Shown: in pieces, positions 44,360 to 52,516 of the stretch
Position numbering within the stretch: the stretch's first letter is position 1
Layout: every line of letters begins with the position of its first letter
Source: Segatella maculosa DSM 19339 = JCM 15638
GTDB lineage: Bacteria > Bacteroidota > Bacteroidia > Bacteroidales > Bacteroidaceae
DNA length: 52,516 nucleotides
Direction of reading: 5' to 3'
Assembly (NCBI RefSeq): GCF_000382385.1
Contig: NZ_KB908336.1
Span: 1-52,516 of the forward strand
Notes under the pieces: generated by a model
Databases searched by the model: none
What the model was told of the DNA's origin: nothing
What the model saw: only the letters and a program-made list of their open reading frames with translations
Made by a program: the position numbers and the translations under genes

Positions 44360-44393
44360 TTTGATGTTTTTTTATAAAAATGTCGTAACTTTG
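44360..44393 (+). promoter_or_regulatory. efp promoter
   Basis: TTTG at 44360-44363 and TAACTTTG at 44386-44393 are 22 bases apart, slightly long. A four-codon open frame (ATG 44454) ends in a TGA that overlaps the efp ATG (44465). Confidence 0.55.
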
Positions 44394-44464
44394 TGCACGG
44401 AAATTCAGCTTTCCAAAAAACTGTTTTGCAAAGGCGATAACAATAAACATTCAATGATACAACA

Positions 44465-45031
44465 ATGATTAATTCACAGGAAATCAAAATCGGAACTTGC
44501 ATCCGCATGGATGGTGGCATTTGGAAGTGTGTTGACTTTCAACACCGTAAGCCGGGAAAAGGCAACACTGTAATGAATACCAAGTTGAAGAACGTTGCCG
44601 ACGGCCGCGTACTTGAGCGTACTTTTCAGGTAGGCTTCAAACTTGACGACGTTCGCGTTGAGCATCGTCCCTATCAGTACCTCTATGAAGATGCCACCGG
44701 TTACATCTTTATGAACCAAGAGACCTTTGAACAAATCCCTATAAACAGGGATCAGATTACCGGTGTTGAATTTATGAAAGAGAGCGACATTGTCGATGTG
44801 GTCACAGATACCACGGACGGCACTATCCTTTCTGCCGAGATGCCGGTGAAGACAACATTGAAGATTGTGCATAGCGAACCGGGTGTCAAAGGCAATACGG
44901 CTACCAATGCAACCAAGCCCGCGACATTGGAGACGGGAGCCGAAGTGCGCGTGCCGCTCTTCATCAATGAAGGTGAGACCATTCAGGTAGATACCCGCGA
45001 CGGCAGCTATCTCGGTCGTGTTTCCGAATAA
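44465..45031 (+). CDS. efp: Translation elongation factor P
   Basis: EF-P relieves ribosome stalling at polyproline. The 188-residue protein has the three-domain build. Its domain I loop HRKPGKGNTVMNTKLKN carries the conserved Lys at the tip that is modified in many bacteria. No modification gene is next to it. The C-terminal VPLFINEGETIQVDTRDGSYLGR matches the family signature. A strong terminator follows. Confidence 0.95.
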   Translation: MINSQEIKIGTCIRMDGGIWKCVDFQHRKPGKGNTVMNTKLKNVADGRVLERTFQVGFKLDDVRVEHRPYQYLYEDATGYIFMNQETFEQIPINRDQITGVEFMKESDIVDVVTDTTDGTILSAEMPVKTTLKIVHSEPGVKGNTATNATKPATLETGAEVRVPLFINEGETIQVDTRDGSYLGRVSE

Positions 45032-45041
45032 AAAGACACTG

Positions 45042-45088
45042 AGCCTACCCGAGTCTATCCGCATGACATTCGCGGGTAGGCTTTTTTA
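45042..45088 (+). terminator. efp terminator
   Basis: AGCCTACCCG (45042-45051) pairs with CGGGTAGGCT (45073-45082), followed by TTTTTATTT. Confidence 0.9.
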
Positions 45089-45106
45089 TTTCCAAAAATA
45101 TTTGCT

Positions 45107-46156
45107 ATGAAATACGCTATCATCGTTCCTGTATACAACCGTCCCGACGAAGTGGCCGAACTTTTGGAGAGTCTCACCATGCAGTCATTCACTGATTTCG
45201 AGGTGATTATCGTGGAAGACGGTTCGCAAAATCCCTGTGAAGCCGTCTGCAAGCAATACGAGAAGCTGCTCGATATCAAGTATTTCATAAAGGAGAACAG
45301 CGGTCCCGGGCAGAGCCGCAACTACGGAGCCGCGCATTCCACGGGTGAATATCTACTGATTCTCGATAGCGACGTGGTGCTACCTGCGGGCTATTTGGCT
45401 GCCATCGAAAAGGAATTACGCCGCGAACCAGCCGACGCTTTCGGTGGTCCAGACTGCGCACACGACTCGTTTACCGACACGCAGAAGGCTATCTCCTACT
45501 CCATGACAAGTTTTTTCACAACCGGAGGTATACGTGGTGGCAAGAAGAAACTCGACAAATTCTATCCCCGTTCATTCAATATGGGCATTCGACGTGACGT
45601 ATATGAACGTCTCGGCGGCTTCAGCAAGATGCGCTTCGGCGAGGATATCGACTTCAGCATCCGTATCTTCAAGGCCGGCTACACATGCCGACTGTTCCCC
45701 GAGGCATGGGTGTGGCACAAGCGGCGCACCGACTTCCACAAGTTCTGGCGACAGGTATACAACAGCGGCATTGCCCGCATCAACCTCTACAAGAAATATC
45801 CCGAGAGCCTGAAGTTCGTTCATTTGCTCCCCATGCTGTTCACGGTGGGTTGCACACTGCTTGTTCTGCTGTTCATTTTGGGTATTGTCTTGTTCTTCAT
45901 TCTGCCTGCAGGCATGATGCAGGCAAGAGGCCTCGCGTTATCTTTCTTGGCCCTGCTACCCCTCCTCCTCTACGCATTTCTCATCTTCGCCGATGCAACC
46001 TCGAAGAACGCCAGTGCGAAGATTGGTCTCTTGAGCATCGGTGCAGCCTTTATTCAACTCACCAGCTACGGTTGCGGCTTTATCGAGGCGTGGTGGAAAC
46101 GCTGCATCGAAGGCAAAGATGAGTTCAGTGCCTACGAAAGCAACTTCTATAAGTAA
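45107..46156 (+). CDS. Family 2 glycosyltransferase, membrane-associated
   Basis: The 349-residue protein starts with the GT-A fold pattern YAIIVPVYNRPDEVAELLESL. It has VEDGSQNPC, the nucleotide-sugar DxD-type motif LLILDSDVVL near residue 87, and FGEDIDFSIRIFKAGYTCRLFPEAWVWHKRR, the ED and later catalytic region of GT2 enzymes. Three C-terminal hydrophobic helices (about 240-350) place it at the inner membrane. The donor and acceptor are not evident; surface polysaccharide synthesis is likely. radC starts 82 bases later. Confidence 0.88.
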   Translation: MKYAIIVPVYNRPDEVAELLESLTMQSFTDFEVIIVEDGSQNPCEAVCKQYEKLLDIKYFIKENSGPGQSRNYGAAHSTGEYLLILDSDVVLPAGYLAAIEKELRREPADAFGGPDCAHDSFTDTQKAISYSMTSFFTTGGIRGGKKKLDKFYPRSFNMGIRRDVYERLGGFSKMRFGEDIDFSIRIFKAGYTCRLFPEAWVWHKRRTDFHKFWRQVYNSGIARINLYKKYPESLKFVHLLPMLFTVGCTLLVLLFILGIVLFFILPAGMMQARGLALSFLALLPLLLYAFLIFADATSKNASAKIGLLSIGAAFIQLTSYGCGFIEAWWKRCIEGKDEFSAYESNFYK

Positions 46157-46238
46157 AATTCCCGGCCTACTTCAAAGAAGGAAAGCCGCCGATAACATTG
46201 TATTCTGCCTTTCTAAGGCGGGAAAAAGAAATGAAACC

Positions 46239-46943
46239 ATGGAAACGGAATTGAACAACACTTTTAAGAGCATTGCAAAGTGGGCAGAAGAAGATCGACC
46301 ACGTGAGAAATTAGAGCGACTTGGCCCTTCTGCCTTGAGCAATGCCGAACTTTTAGGTATTCTTATCGGCAGCGGAACGCCGAACGAGAGCGCGGTCGAC
46401 CTGATGAAACGCGTGCTGGGCGACTGCAACAACAATCTGAACACGCTCGGAAAGCTAAGCATTCGCCAGTTGGAGCAATATAAAGGTGTGGGGCCGGCTA
46501 AGGCGATAACCATTCTCGCAGCCTGCGAACTGGGCAAGCGAAGAACCATGGAAAAGGCCGAGGAGCGCACGGCCATCGACTCAGCGGAAGCCATCTACGC
46601 CTATCTCCACCCACGCATGCAGGACCTTGACGTAGAAGAGGCGTGGGTGATGCTGCTCAATCGGCACTATAAACTCATTAAGGCACTCTGCATCAGCCAC
46701 GGCGGACTGAGCGAGACGGCCGTCGATGTGCGCATCATTCTGAAAGAAGCCCTGCTCTGCAACGCTACCGTCCTTGCCTTGGCTCATAATCACCCGAGCA
46801 ACAACCCCCACCCCAGCAACGCCGACGACCAACTGACCCAACGCGTGAAAAAGGCATGCGAGACTTTTCGTATCCACTTCCTTGACCACATTATCGTTAC
46901 CGACGGAGATTATTATTCCTACAACGACAGTGGAAGACTGTGA
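46239..46943 (+). CDS. radC: RadC/JAB1-MPN domain protein
   Basis: The ATG at 46239 gives 234 residues starting METELNNTFKSIAKWAEEDRPREKL, the usual RadC opening. A helix-hairpin-helix region (LSIRQLEQYKGVGPAKAITIL) is followed by the JAMM metal motif HNHPSNNPHPSNADD. The open frame extends upstream into the glycosyltransferase and is not used. Despite the name, a DNA-repair role is doubtful. The downstream interval contains a MITE-like repeat. Confidence 0.93.
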   Translation: METELNNTFKSIAKWAEEDRPREKLERLGPSALSNAELLGILIGSGTPNESAVDLMKRVLGDCNNNLNTLGKLSIRQLEQYKGVGPAKAITILAACELGKRRTMEKAEERTAIDSAEAIYAYLHPRMQDLDVEEAWVMLLNRHYKLIKALCISHGGLSETAVDVRIILKEALLCNATVLALAHNHPSNNPHPSNADDQLTQRVKKACETFRIHFLDHIIVTDGDYYSYNDSGRL

Positions 46944-46975
46944 ACTTTGATATTTGAACCTTGAACCTTAAATTT

Positions 46976-47308
46976 TGAACTTTATGATTAGCTTGAGCAT
47001 GACCGATGAATACCAACCTCGCGACGAAGCAGGCTAAAGTTCAAAACGTAAATAATTTTCATCGGTTTTAATGGCCAAAAAATCGACTTTGCAAATTATT
47101 GATAATTAACAGCTTAAAGAGAGTAAAAATTCCCTTATAAGAGAATTTAAATTGTCTTATAGGGGAATTTAAATTCTCTTATAAGGGAATTTGAATTTTC
47201 TACGCAGCAAATTTGAAAAGGCTACTATATTGTAAAAATTTATTCCTCTTACTGTTCGGACCGTTTACATTGAAATAACGAGTCGAGACCGACTAATCAT
47301 AAAGTTCA
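46976..47308. repeat. MITE-like segment with 16-bp inverted ends
   Basis: TGAACTTTATGATTAG at 46976-46991 and its exact complement CTAATCATAAAGTTCA at 47293-47308 bound 333 bases without a gene. Outside the perfect part, both arms continue with loosely matching TTGAA-rich sequence up to the stop codons of radC and the LpxH-like gene. The segment contains the 22-bp array at 47122-47205. It fills the interval between the two convergent genes. Confidence 0.65.
47122..47205. repeat. AT-rich 22-bp-period array
   Basis: Units start with AATTT at 47144, 47166 and 47188, exactly 22 bases apart, with a related partial unit before (47122). Each unit combines the palindrome AATTTAAATT and a TTATAAG-like segment, as in AATTTAAATTCTCTTATAAG. 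It resembles the other arrays of the window only in period. Confidence 0.8.
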
Positions 47309-47339
47309 ATGTCCAAACGTCAAAATTCAAAGCCTAAAG

Positions 47340-48107
47340 TCAGAACTTCGTTTCGCCCTCTGCATATTCACTCATAAAGAGGTGCTCGCCATCGAAGACG
47401 GCATAGGTGAACTGCCATATCCAGTCGCCCAGTATCAGCATCCGGGTCGTCTTGTCGATGGCAAGGTCGAGTTCGATGTGCCGGTGCCCGAACAAGAAAA
47501 AATCGATGTCGCGATGTGACTGCTTGTAGGCGCGGGCGAACTTCACGAGATACTCCTTGTCTTCGCCCATGAACGGTGCCTCTTTCCCATCGGCCCGTTT
47601 CAGCCTGCTGTGCTTGGCCCAGTTCAAACCCAAAGCCATGCCCCACCACGGGTGCATGAAGTTCAGCAGTCGTTGACACACGCGACTGTGAAACACCCTA
47701 CGCAAGATTTTATACTTGCAGTCAGGGTCGCCCAGTCCGTCGCCGTGGGCAAGGAAGAACACTTTACCATAAATCTCCGTCGTCACAGGCGCTTTGTGCA
47801 CAATGACGCCGCACTCCTCCTCCAAATAACCGTACGTCCACAGGTCGTGATTGCCCGCGAAGAAATGCACCTCCACGCCACTGTCGGTCAGTTCGCTCAG
47901 CTTTCCGAGGAAGCGCGTATGGCCTTTCGGCACCACATGACGGTATTCGTTCCAGAAGTCGAACATATCGCCCAGCAAGTATATCGCCGAAGCTTTGTCC
48001 TTGATGTCGTCAAGGAAACGCACCAACCGCCGCTCCTGCATACGACTGTGCGGTATGGCCCGCGAGCCCAAGTGGGCGTCACTCAAGAAATATACGTTTT
48101 TTCCCAT
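47340..48107 (-). CDS. lpxH: UDP-2,3-diacylglucosamine diphosphatase-like metallophosphatase
   Basis: The 255-residue calcineurin-fold protein has all metal motifs of LpxH: SDAHLGS, LLGDMFDFWNEY, FFAGNHDLWTYG, LAHGDG and GHRHIELD. LpxH removes UMP from UDP-2,3-diacylglucosamine in lipid A synthesis at the inner-membrane face. The symbol is by family resemblance; Bacteroidetes also have related paralogues. The upstream DUF59 gene ends at the adjacent base, so they are cotranscribed. Confidence 0.85.
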   Translation of the reverse strand: MGKNVYFLSDAHLGSRAIPHSRMQERRLVRFLDDIKDKASAIYLLGDMFDFWNEYRHVVPKGHTRFLGKLSELTDSGVEVHFFAGNHDLWTYGYLEEECGVIVHKAPVTTEIYGKVFFLAHGDGLGDPDCKYKILRRVFHSRVCQRLLNFMHPWWGMALGLNWAKHSRLKRADGKEAPFMGEDKEYLVKFARAYKQSHRDIDFFLFGHRHIELDLAIDKTTRMLILGDWIWQFTYAVFDGEHLFMSEYAEGETKF

Positions 48108-48428
48108 TTAGTCAAATCCCAGTTCCACACGTGCCTCCTCGCTCATCATGCTTTGGTCCCATGCCGGCTCGAACACGAGGTTGATGTCGGCCGAGGCCAC
48201 GCCCTCCACGCTTTCCACCTTCGTACGCACGTCTTCAAGGATGAAGTCGGCCGCGGGGCAGTTCGGGGCGGTGAACGTCATGTCCACTTCCACGTTGCCA
48301 TCGTCTTTCACGTCTATTTTGTAAATCATGCCAAGGTCCCAGATATTCACTGGGATCTCCGGGTCATACACTGTCTTGAGCACGTCGACGATGCGCTCCT
48401 CAATCTGTGTCTTCTCTTGCTGTGTCAT
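48108..48428 (-). CDS. DUF59 (MIP18/SufT-like) iron-sulfur assembly protein
   Basis: Start at the ATG 48426-48428 gives 106 residues; a longer frame to 48497 would cross the promoter. The small domain contains VYDPEIPVNIWDLGMIYKIDV and the conserved Cys in TFTAPNCPAADF, with LVFEPAWDQSMMSEEAR near the end, as in MIP18/SufT proteins that help iron-sulfur cluster maturation. It lies directly before the LpxH-like gene. A TATCTTTG box (complement 48446-48453) is 18 bases upstream. Confidence 0.88.
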   Translation of the reverse strand: MTQQEKTQIEERIVDVLKTVYDPEIPVNIWDLGMIYKIDVKDDGNVEVDMTFTAPNCPAADFILEDVRTKVESVEGVASADINLVFEPAWDQSMMSEEARVELGFD

Positions 48429-48552
48429 ATCTTTCTTTGTTTCTGCAAAGATAACAAATAAAACGAAACTACGTCGTCTCGCTCCGTAAATATTCATGCA
48501 AACCTTCCGCTTCAGTATATTCCTATGCCTAACTCCTCTACATAAAAAGGAA

Positions 48553-48583
48553 AGCCGCTCGTCTCATGCGAGAACAAGCGGCT
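48553..48583 (-). terminator. Terminator of tRNA-Phe
   Basis: On the minus strand AGCCGCT and AGCGGCT (complements of 48577-48583 and 48553-48559) pair around a 17-base loop. TTCCTTTTTATG follows, just past the tRNA 3' end. Confidence 0.75.
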
Positions 48584-48599
48584 CAATGAAAGGAGGAAG

Positions 48600-48672
48600 T
48601 GGTGCCAACGGGAATCGAACCAGTGACACAAGGATTTTCAGTCCTTTGCTCTACCAACTGAGCTATGGCACC
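48600..48672 (-). tRNA. tRNA-Phe (GAA)
   Basis: The acceptor GGTGCCA pairs with TGGCACC at the other end. The anticodon stem AAGGA/TCCTT closes the loop CTGAAAA with anticodon GAA. The T arm has GGTTCGATTCC. The discriminator is A at 48600. The length is 73 bases. Confidence 0.95.
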
Positions 48673-48699
48673 CCATCGTCTTTGTTGCGATTTGCGGTG

Positions 48700-48731
48700 C
48701 AAAGATAGGCCTTTTCTTGCACACCGCCAAA
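48700..48731 (-). promoter_or_regulatory. tRNA-Phe promoter
   Basis: On the minus strand TTTG (complement 48728-48731) and TATCTTTG (complement 48700-48707) are 20 bases apart, a full match, 27 bases before the tRNA. Confidence 0.8.
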
Positions 48732-48774
48732 TTTTTCTATTAAAATCTGTCGATAAAATTTTTATATATCTTTT

Positions 48775-49740
48775 TTATTCGCTCTTCATCGTAATGATAT
48801 TGCCCTCCTCGTCATACATCAACGGCATGACTTTCAGGCTGCGAAGCCACGTGGTACCATTGCTCGGCACACAGTCGTGGTGGAACAGATACCATTGGCC
48901 TTTGTATTCGGCTATACTGTGGTGGGTAGTCCAACCGACTACAGGCTCAAGAATAACACCCTTAAAGGTGAATGGGCCATAAGGGTTATCACCTACAGCA
49001 TAACAAAGCAGATGACTGTCGCCCGTGCTGTAGCTAAAGTAGTAGCGCCCCTTATATTTGTGCATCCAGCTGGCTTCGAAAAAGCGGTGTGGTGACTCTG
49101 CAGGCAGCTTGTTACCAGTTTCGTCGAGAATAACTATGGGGCGTGGAGCTTCAGCAAACTGCTGAACGTCATCGGTCATGCGGGCCACACGGCTTGGCAG
49201 TGGATCCTCCTTGCCCTCAGGAAGATACTCGCTCTTGAGCATACGGTTGTCTTTATACCATTGAAGCTGACCTCCCCAGATACCACCGAAATAGCAATAA
49301 ATCTTGCCATCGTCGTCTTTGAATACGCAGGGATCTATGCTGTAGGAACCACGAATGGGATCAGGATTGGCAACGAAGGGTCCTTCAGGCTTATCGGCAA
49401 CGGCAACCCCGAGATGGAATACGCCATTATAGTCTTTCGCAGAGAAAACAAGATAGTACTTTCCGTCCTTTTCTACGACATCATTATCCCACATTTGTTT
49501 CTCAGCCCAGGCCACGTTCTTCACATCGAGCATTACTCCATGATCGACAACAGGGGCAGACATGGGATCGCCTTCAATGGAAAGCACATGATAGTCCTTC
49601 ATCTGGAAATGTCCACCGTCATCATCAAAGCACTCTCCGCTATCCCAATCGTGGGAGGGATAGATATAGAGCTTGCCGTTAAACACGTTGGCAGAAGGGT
49701 CTGCCATATAATCCTTGGGGAATAAATATCTTGCTTTCAT
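48775..49740 (-). CDS. GH43-family beta-xylosidase / arabinofuranosidase
   Basis: The 321-residue protein has no signal peptide, so it is probably cytoplasmic. The GH43 five-bladed propeller residues are visible: the base Asp14 in MADPSANVF, Asp136 in GSYSIDPCVF and the acid Glu222 in FFEASWMHK. Such enzymes cut short xylo-oligosaccharides from the non-reducing end, sometimes also arabinose. It is the last gene of the leftward symporter-GH10-GH43 operon, overlapping the GH10 gene by four bases. The arrangement matches the xynD-xynA-xynB type cluster of rumen Prevotella (from memory). Confidence 0.9.
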   Translation of the reverse strand: MKARYLFPKDYMADPSANVFNGKLYIYPSHDWDSGECFDDDGGHFQMKDYHVLSIEGDPMSAPVVDHGVMLDVKNVAWAEKQMWDNDVVEKDGKYYLVFSAKDYNGVFHLGVAVADKPEGPFVANPDPIRGSYSIDPCVFKDDDGKIYCYFGGIWGGQLQWYKDNRMLKSEYLPEGKEDPLPSRVARMTDDVQQFAEAPRPIVILDETGNKLPAESPHRFFEASWMHKYKGRYYFSYSTGDSHLLCYAVGDNPYGPFTFKGVILEPVVGWTTHHSIAEYKGQWYLFHHDCVPSNGTTWLRSLKVMPLMYDEEGNIITMKSE

Positions 49741-50840
49741 TGTTCAAAAAGTTTAATAATGTCTTTCACTATAGGTTTCAATTTATACTGACGGTCAATA
49801 AGTAGACTGTAGTTTGTACGTCCGGGAATGGGCCATCCATTAAGCCAACTGTCACCGTCACTTAGACCCCAAAGAGTCACACGACTGATTTGTTCAGCAT
49901 GCTTCTTGTAGATTTTAAAGAAAGCGAGGTAGCGTTCGTTGAACATCTTCTGTGCCTGACGCGTCAATCCTTTGACATACGGGTTGAAACTTTTGTCGTA
50001 TTGGAAGTGTTGACTCACCTCTGCGCCACCGAAACGCTTGGGATTGGGCAACATATTGAGGTCGAGTTCTGTCATCATCACCTTCACACCACAAGCCGAT
50101 AGGGCATCGATAGTCTTCTCATAGTCGGTAAGGTCGGGGTAATCCGTTCCGTTGTGACTCTGCATTCCCACGGCATCAATGCGGCACCCCTTGGCTTTCA
50201 AATCGCGGACAAGTTTGCAGACAGCCTCACGCTTGGCTGGTTTCGCCATTGAATAGTCGTTGTAGTAGAGTTCGGCATTAGGGTCGGCAGCGTGTGCAAA
50301 CCTGAATGCCAGTTCAAAGTATTCTGGACCTATGATATTATAATAAGGTGTCTTGCGATAGCTTCCGTCGTCTTCAAAGGCCTCATTGATGACATCCCAA
50401 CCCTTGATTTTACCCTTATAGCGCGTCACAACATCGGTGATATGATGATACATACGGTCAATGAGCACCTCACGAGATACGGGACTACCTTCTTTATCGG
50501 TGAACATCCACTTGGGAGGTTGCGAGTGCCAAATAAGACAATGGCCTGTAATCGTCATGTGATTATCCTCTGCAAATTTCACAATTCTATCTGCCTCGTC
50601 CCAATAATAACGGTTTTCTTCAGGGTGAATAGCCTCACCTTTCATGCAGTTTTCAGCCACAATGGCATTGAAATTATCTACGATAGCCTGCTTCACTCTC
50701 GGATCTTTGCTATCTATATTGGCGGTACTGACTGCCGTTCCGATGAGAAAATACTTGCCCAAAACATCCTTCATGGTCTGTGCGGTGGCTACCATTCCCA
50801 TAGAAAGGAATATAGTGCCAAGAATCATTCTTTTGTTCAT
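49737..50840 (-). CDS. GH10 endo-1,4-beta-xylanase
   Basis: The 367-residue protein has a signal peptide (residues 1-21, GMVATAQ) and a single GH10 barrel. Glu153 in WDVINEAFED is the acid/base and Glu258 in VMMTELDLNM the nucleophile; TGHCLIWHSQPPKW is also typical. It cleaves xylan to oligosaccharides in the periplasm or at the cell surface. No carbohydrate-binding module is present. It overlaps the GH43 start and the symporter stop by four bases each, so all three genes are tightly coupled. Confidence 0.94.
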   Translation of the reverse strand: MNKRMILGTIFLSMGMVATAQTMKDVLGKYFLIGTAVSTANIDSKDPRVKQAIVDNFNAIVAENCMKGEAIHPEENRYYWDEADRIVKFAEDNHMTITGHCLIWHSQPPKWMFTDKEGSPVSREVLIDRMYHHITDVVTRYKGKIKGWDVINEAFEDDGSYRKTPYYNIIGPEYFELAFRFAHAADPNAELYYNDYSMAKPAKREAVCKLVRDLKAKGCRIDAVGMQSHNGTDYPDLTDYEKTIDALSACGVKVMMTELDLNMLPNPKRFGGAEVSQHFQYDKSFNPYVKGLTRQAQKMFNERYLAFFKIYKKHAEQISRVTLWGLSDGDSWLNGWPIPGRTNYSLLIDRQYKLKPIVKDIIKLFEQ

Positions 50841-52249
50841 TGTTCGGTCTTTTGATTACGATTTTCAATTTCTATGTTGATGTTGTCAATTAGTTCGTCG
50901 GAAAGTTCATATTTGGAAATGATAAACATAGCCAGCACAAGCAGCATGGCTGGAATGATGCAAACGAGCCATCGGATGCCTTCTTGTGCCATCGGAGACT
51001 GCATCTCAAGGTTATTCATGAAATAAGCTCCTGCAGCATTACCCACCGACATCATGGCAAAGGCCGTGATAAAGAAAAGAGCAATGATGCGAAGTGGACG
51101 GTTGCGCATGAACTCCATCCATAGGTCGCTCACCTTTACATTTTTAGTTTCGCTGTCATTCATGACAACTCGCTCCTCTGTCTGCGTGAAACAGAAGACA
51201 AGAAGTCCCAACCCAATGATAGAAAAGATAAGCATAGTAAGGAACCAAGCATCGGAATCCTTCGGCAAAGTATTGGCTTCGGCGGTCGCCTGATAGTGGG
51301 TATAGGCCAGAACAAGACCCGGAATGACGCCTCCAAGTGCCATTCCTGCTTTGAAGAATATGCCGGTAAGTGCATTCACAATACCTGAAATACGTTTCCC
51401 GGAAGTGTACTCTGCATAAGAAATCACTTCTGGAATGAGAGCCCACATGTATCCCGTAGCCACAATAACACCTGTGGATTTGATGAATTGTGCAATATAA
51501 ATAAGCGTGATATTATCTTCGACCGACGATATTTTACTGATGACATAGAGTGCCAACATGCCGATGATGGCCACTGAAAGGAAAATGTAGAACATATTTT
51601 TCTTGCCCACCTTGCGTTTGATGGCCGGCACCATTGGCATGAAAATGAATGAAGGGAGCGAACCAAGTCCCATGAACAATGCCATTTCAAGTGGCAGTTT
51701 TTGGCAGGCAAAGACTGCAACAAGGATGGGAACGCCGGCAGAAACGGCGAGTCCGCCGACGTTGGCCATGAACATACGAACGGATGTCAGAATCGTAATT
51801 TCATTGGTATCACGAGTTAACGAGGAGTTCAAAGCACCGTAAGGCACATTGACCAAGGTGTAGAGCATACTGATACCGACGTATGTGATATAGGCATAGA
51901 GCAACGAACCACTAAAGCCATTCCAAAAACAAAGAATAGCCAAACCCGTCAAGGGGATACCTGCCAAGACAAGATACGAACGGTATTTACCAAGTTTGGG
52001 GTGATGCTTGTCGACGAAAGTGCCCACCAATGGGTCCCAAAGCACGTCAACCAATCTGACAACCAAGAACATTGTTGCCGCTTCTCCGGCCTGCAATCCG
52101 TAGATATCCGTATAAAAAAACAACAGATACATACAGATTGTTTGATAGATAAGATTCTGTGCTAAGTCGCCCGAACCAAAGCCGATGCGTTGTAGCCAAT
52201 TCAGTTTGTAGAAGCCTTTAGCCTCCTGTATGGTCACTTCTGTGCTCAT
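50837..52249 (-). CDS. GPH-family sugar:cation symporter
   Basis: The 470-residue membrane protein has about twelve hydrophobic helices. It has the GPH-family N-terminal pattern, with GFGSGDLAQNLIYQTICMYLL and VRLVDVLWDPLVGTFVDKHHPKLGKYRSYL (the conserved Asp in the first cytoplasmic loop). It probably imports xylose oligosaccharides with Na+ or H+ so that the cytoplasmic GH43 can act. It is the first gene of the xylan operon. Its start codon lies only about 30 bases from the stop of an IS982-type transposase, so the normal promoter region seems displaced. Confidence 0.88.
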   Translation of the reverse strand: MSTEVTIQEAKGFYKLNWLQRIGFGSGDLAQNLIYQTICMYLLFFYTDIYGLQAGEAATMFLVVRLVDVLWDPLVGTFVDKHHPKLGKYRSYLVLAGIPLTGLAILCFWNGFSGSLLYAYITYVGISMLYTLVNVPYGALNSSLTRDTNEITILTSVRMFMANVGGLAVSAGVPILVAVFACQKLPLEMALFMGLGSLPSFIFMPMVPAIKRKVGKKNMFYIFLSVAIIGMLALYVISKISSVEDNITLIYIAQFIKSTGVIVATGYMWALIPEVISYAEYTSGKRISGIVNALTGIFFKAGMALGGVIPGLVLAYTHYQATAEANTLPKDSDAWFLTMLIFSIIGLGLLVFCFTQTEERVVMNDSETKNVKVSDLWMEFMRNRPLRIIALFFITAFAMMSVGNAAGAYFMNNLEMQSPMAQEGIRWLVCIIPAMLLVLAMFIISKYELSDELIDNINIEIENRNQKTEQ

Positions 52250-52279
52250 CTTGTTTATTTTAACGTGAGTTCGATGAAT

Positions 52280-52516
52280 TTAGAATAAAGCAAGCTGTGT
52301 GTCAAATGTCCTTTGCACTCTGACGCATGGCTTCTTTGGAAATAGGCAATAGGCAGCAATGGCACCCAGAAGGTTGACGATGAAATTGTCGAAGCACCTA
52401 TGCCGGGAATGTTCTACCTGCGCTATATTCTTAAGTTCATCGTTTATGGTTTCTATGATGGCCCTCTTTCTGAGTAGTAACTTATCGGGAACGCTCATCA
52501 ACGCACCTTTCATATT
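52280..52516 (-). mobile_element. IS982-family transposase, C-terminal part (cut by window edge)
   Basis: The frame runs leftward from the window edge to a stop at 52280. [18 protein letters not shown] and [25 protein letters not shown] are the C-terminal block of IS982-family DDE transposases. The ATG at 52513 is not the true start, since the frame stays open to the edge. The insertion sequence end should lie between 52250 and 52280, probably near 52262 (ACGTGAGTTCGATGAA), only some 12-30 bases from the symporter ATG. Confidence 0.88.

Overview
The window looks like chromosomal DNA of a Prevotella-type member of the Bacteroidales. The supports are a 16S rRNA 5' end of Prevotella character at the left edge, promoters of the Bacteroidetes form (TTTG, 19-20 bases, then TAnnTTTG) in front of many genes, Bacteroidales-specific families (DUF4923, NigD-like), an ornithine transcarbamylase of the Bacteroides N-succinylornithine type, and a Prevotella-style xylan operon. 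Species cannot be named from this reading.

Layout. 1-378 is the 5' part of a leftward 16S gene, with its promoter near 660-690. 1.0-2.4 kb carries a Bax-inhibitor-1 membrane protein and a DUF4923 lipoprotein. 3.1-6.4 kb runs leftward (NlpE-like lipoprotein, SGNH hydrolase, murF). 6.5-13.8 kb runs rightward (folP-cdaA, pta-ackA, a PfkB sugar kinase, an LtaS-like membrane sulfatase-fold protein). 14.0-16.0 kb is a two-module secreted carbohydrate esterase (CE6-like plus CE1-like), followed by a convergent NRAMP metal transporter.

18.2-30.7 kb is a long arginine/proline block: argR, an acyltransferase, argG, a PspC protein, argC, argD, proC, an XRE-cupin regulator, an acyl-CoA synthetase-like enzyme, proB, proA and the N-succinylornithine-type carbamoyltransferase. 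Together they cover much of the glutamate to proline and glutamate to citrulline/argininosuccinate routes. 30.9-36 kb holds tRNA-Pro, tRNA-Asn, an S41 protease, then a leftward GlpR-like regulator, acyltransferase and NigD-like gene. The regulator is divergent from glpABC at 36.8-41.0 kb. 41.1-48.4 kb holds ddl, rluD, a PASTA protein, rpmH, efp, a family 2 glycosyltransferase, radC, an LpxH-like phosphatase and a DUF59 protein. tRNA-Phe follows. 48.8-52.2 kb is a leftward xylan operon (GPH symporter, GH10, GH43), abutted at the right edge by a cut-off IS982-family transposase.

The most unusual content is non-coding or mobile. (1) A 520-bp insertion at 19542-20061 is bounded by about 31-bp inverted repeats, each itself a GC-rich palindrome, and carries a DUF559 (Vsr-like) nuclease domain. 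It sits between the arginine acyltransferase and argG, fuses the nuclease in frame to the acyltransferase, and replaces the argG start. Four further solo copies of the terminal palindrome lie between 16.1 and 24.6 kb. (2) A tandem array with an exact 23-bp period at 24660-24912 switches from one core sequence to another without losing phase. (3) A composite repeat built from 21-bp GGACGCACG palindromes (in 87-bp units at two loci) and a 22-bp-period array recurs at three intergenic loci. (4) A MITE-like segment at 46976-47308 has perfect 16-bp inverted ends and an AT-rich 22-bp array inside. All readings are by eye, without database searches.
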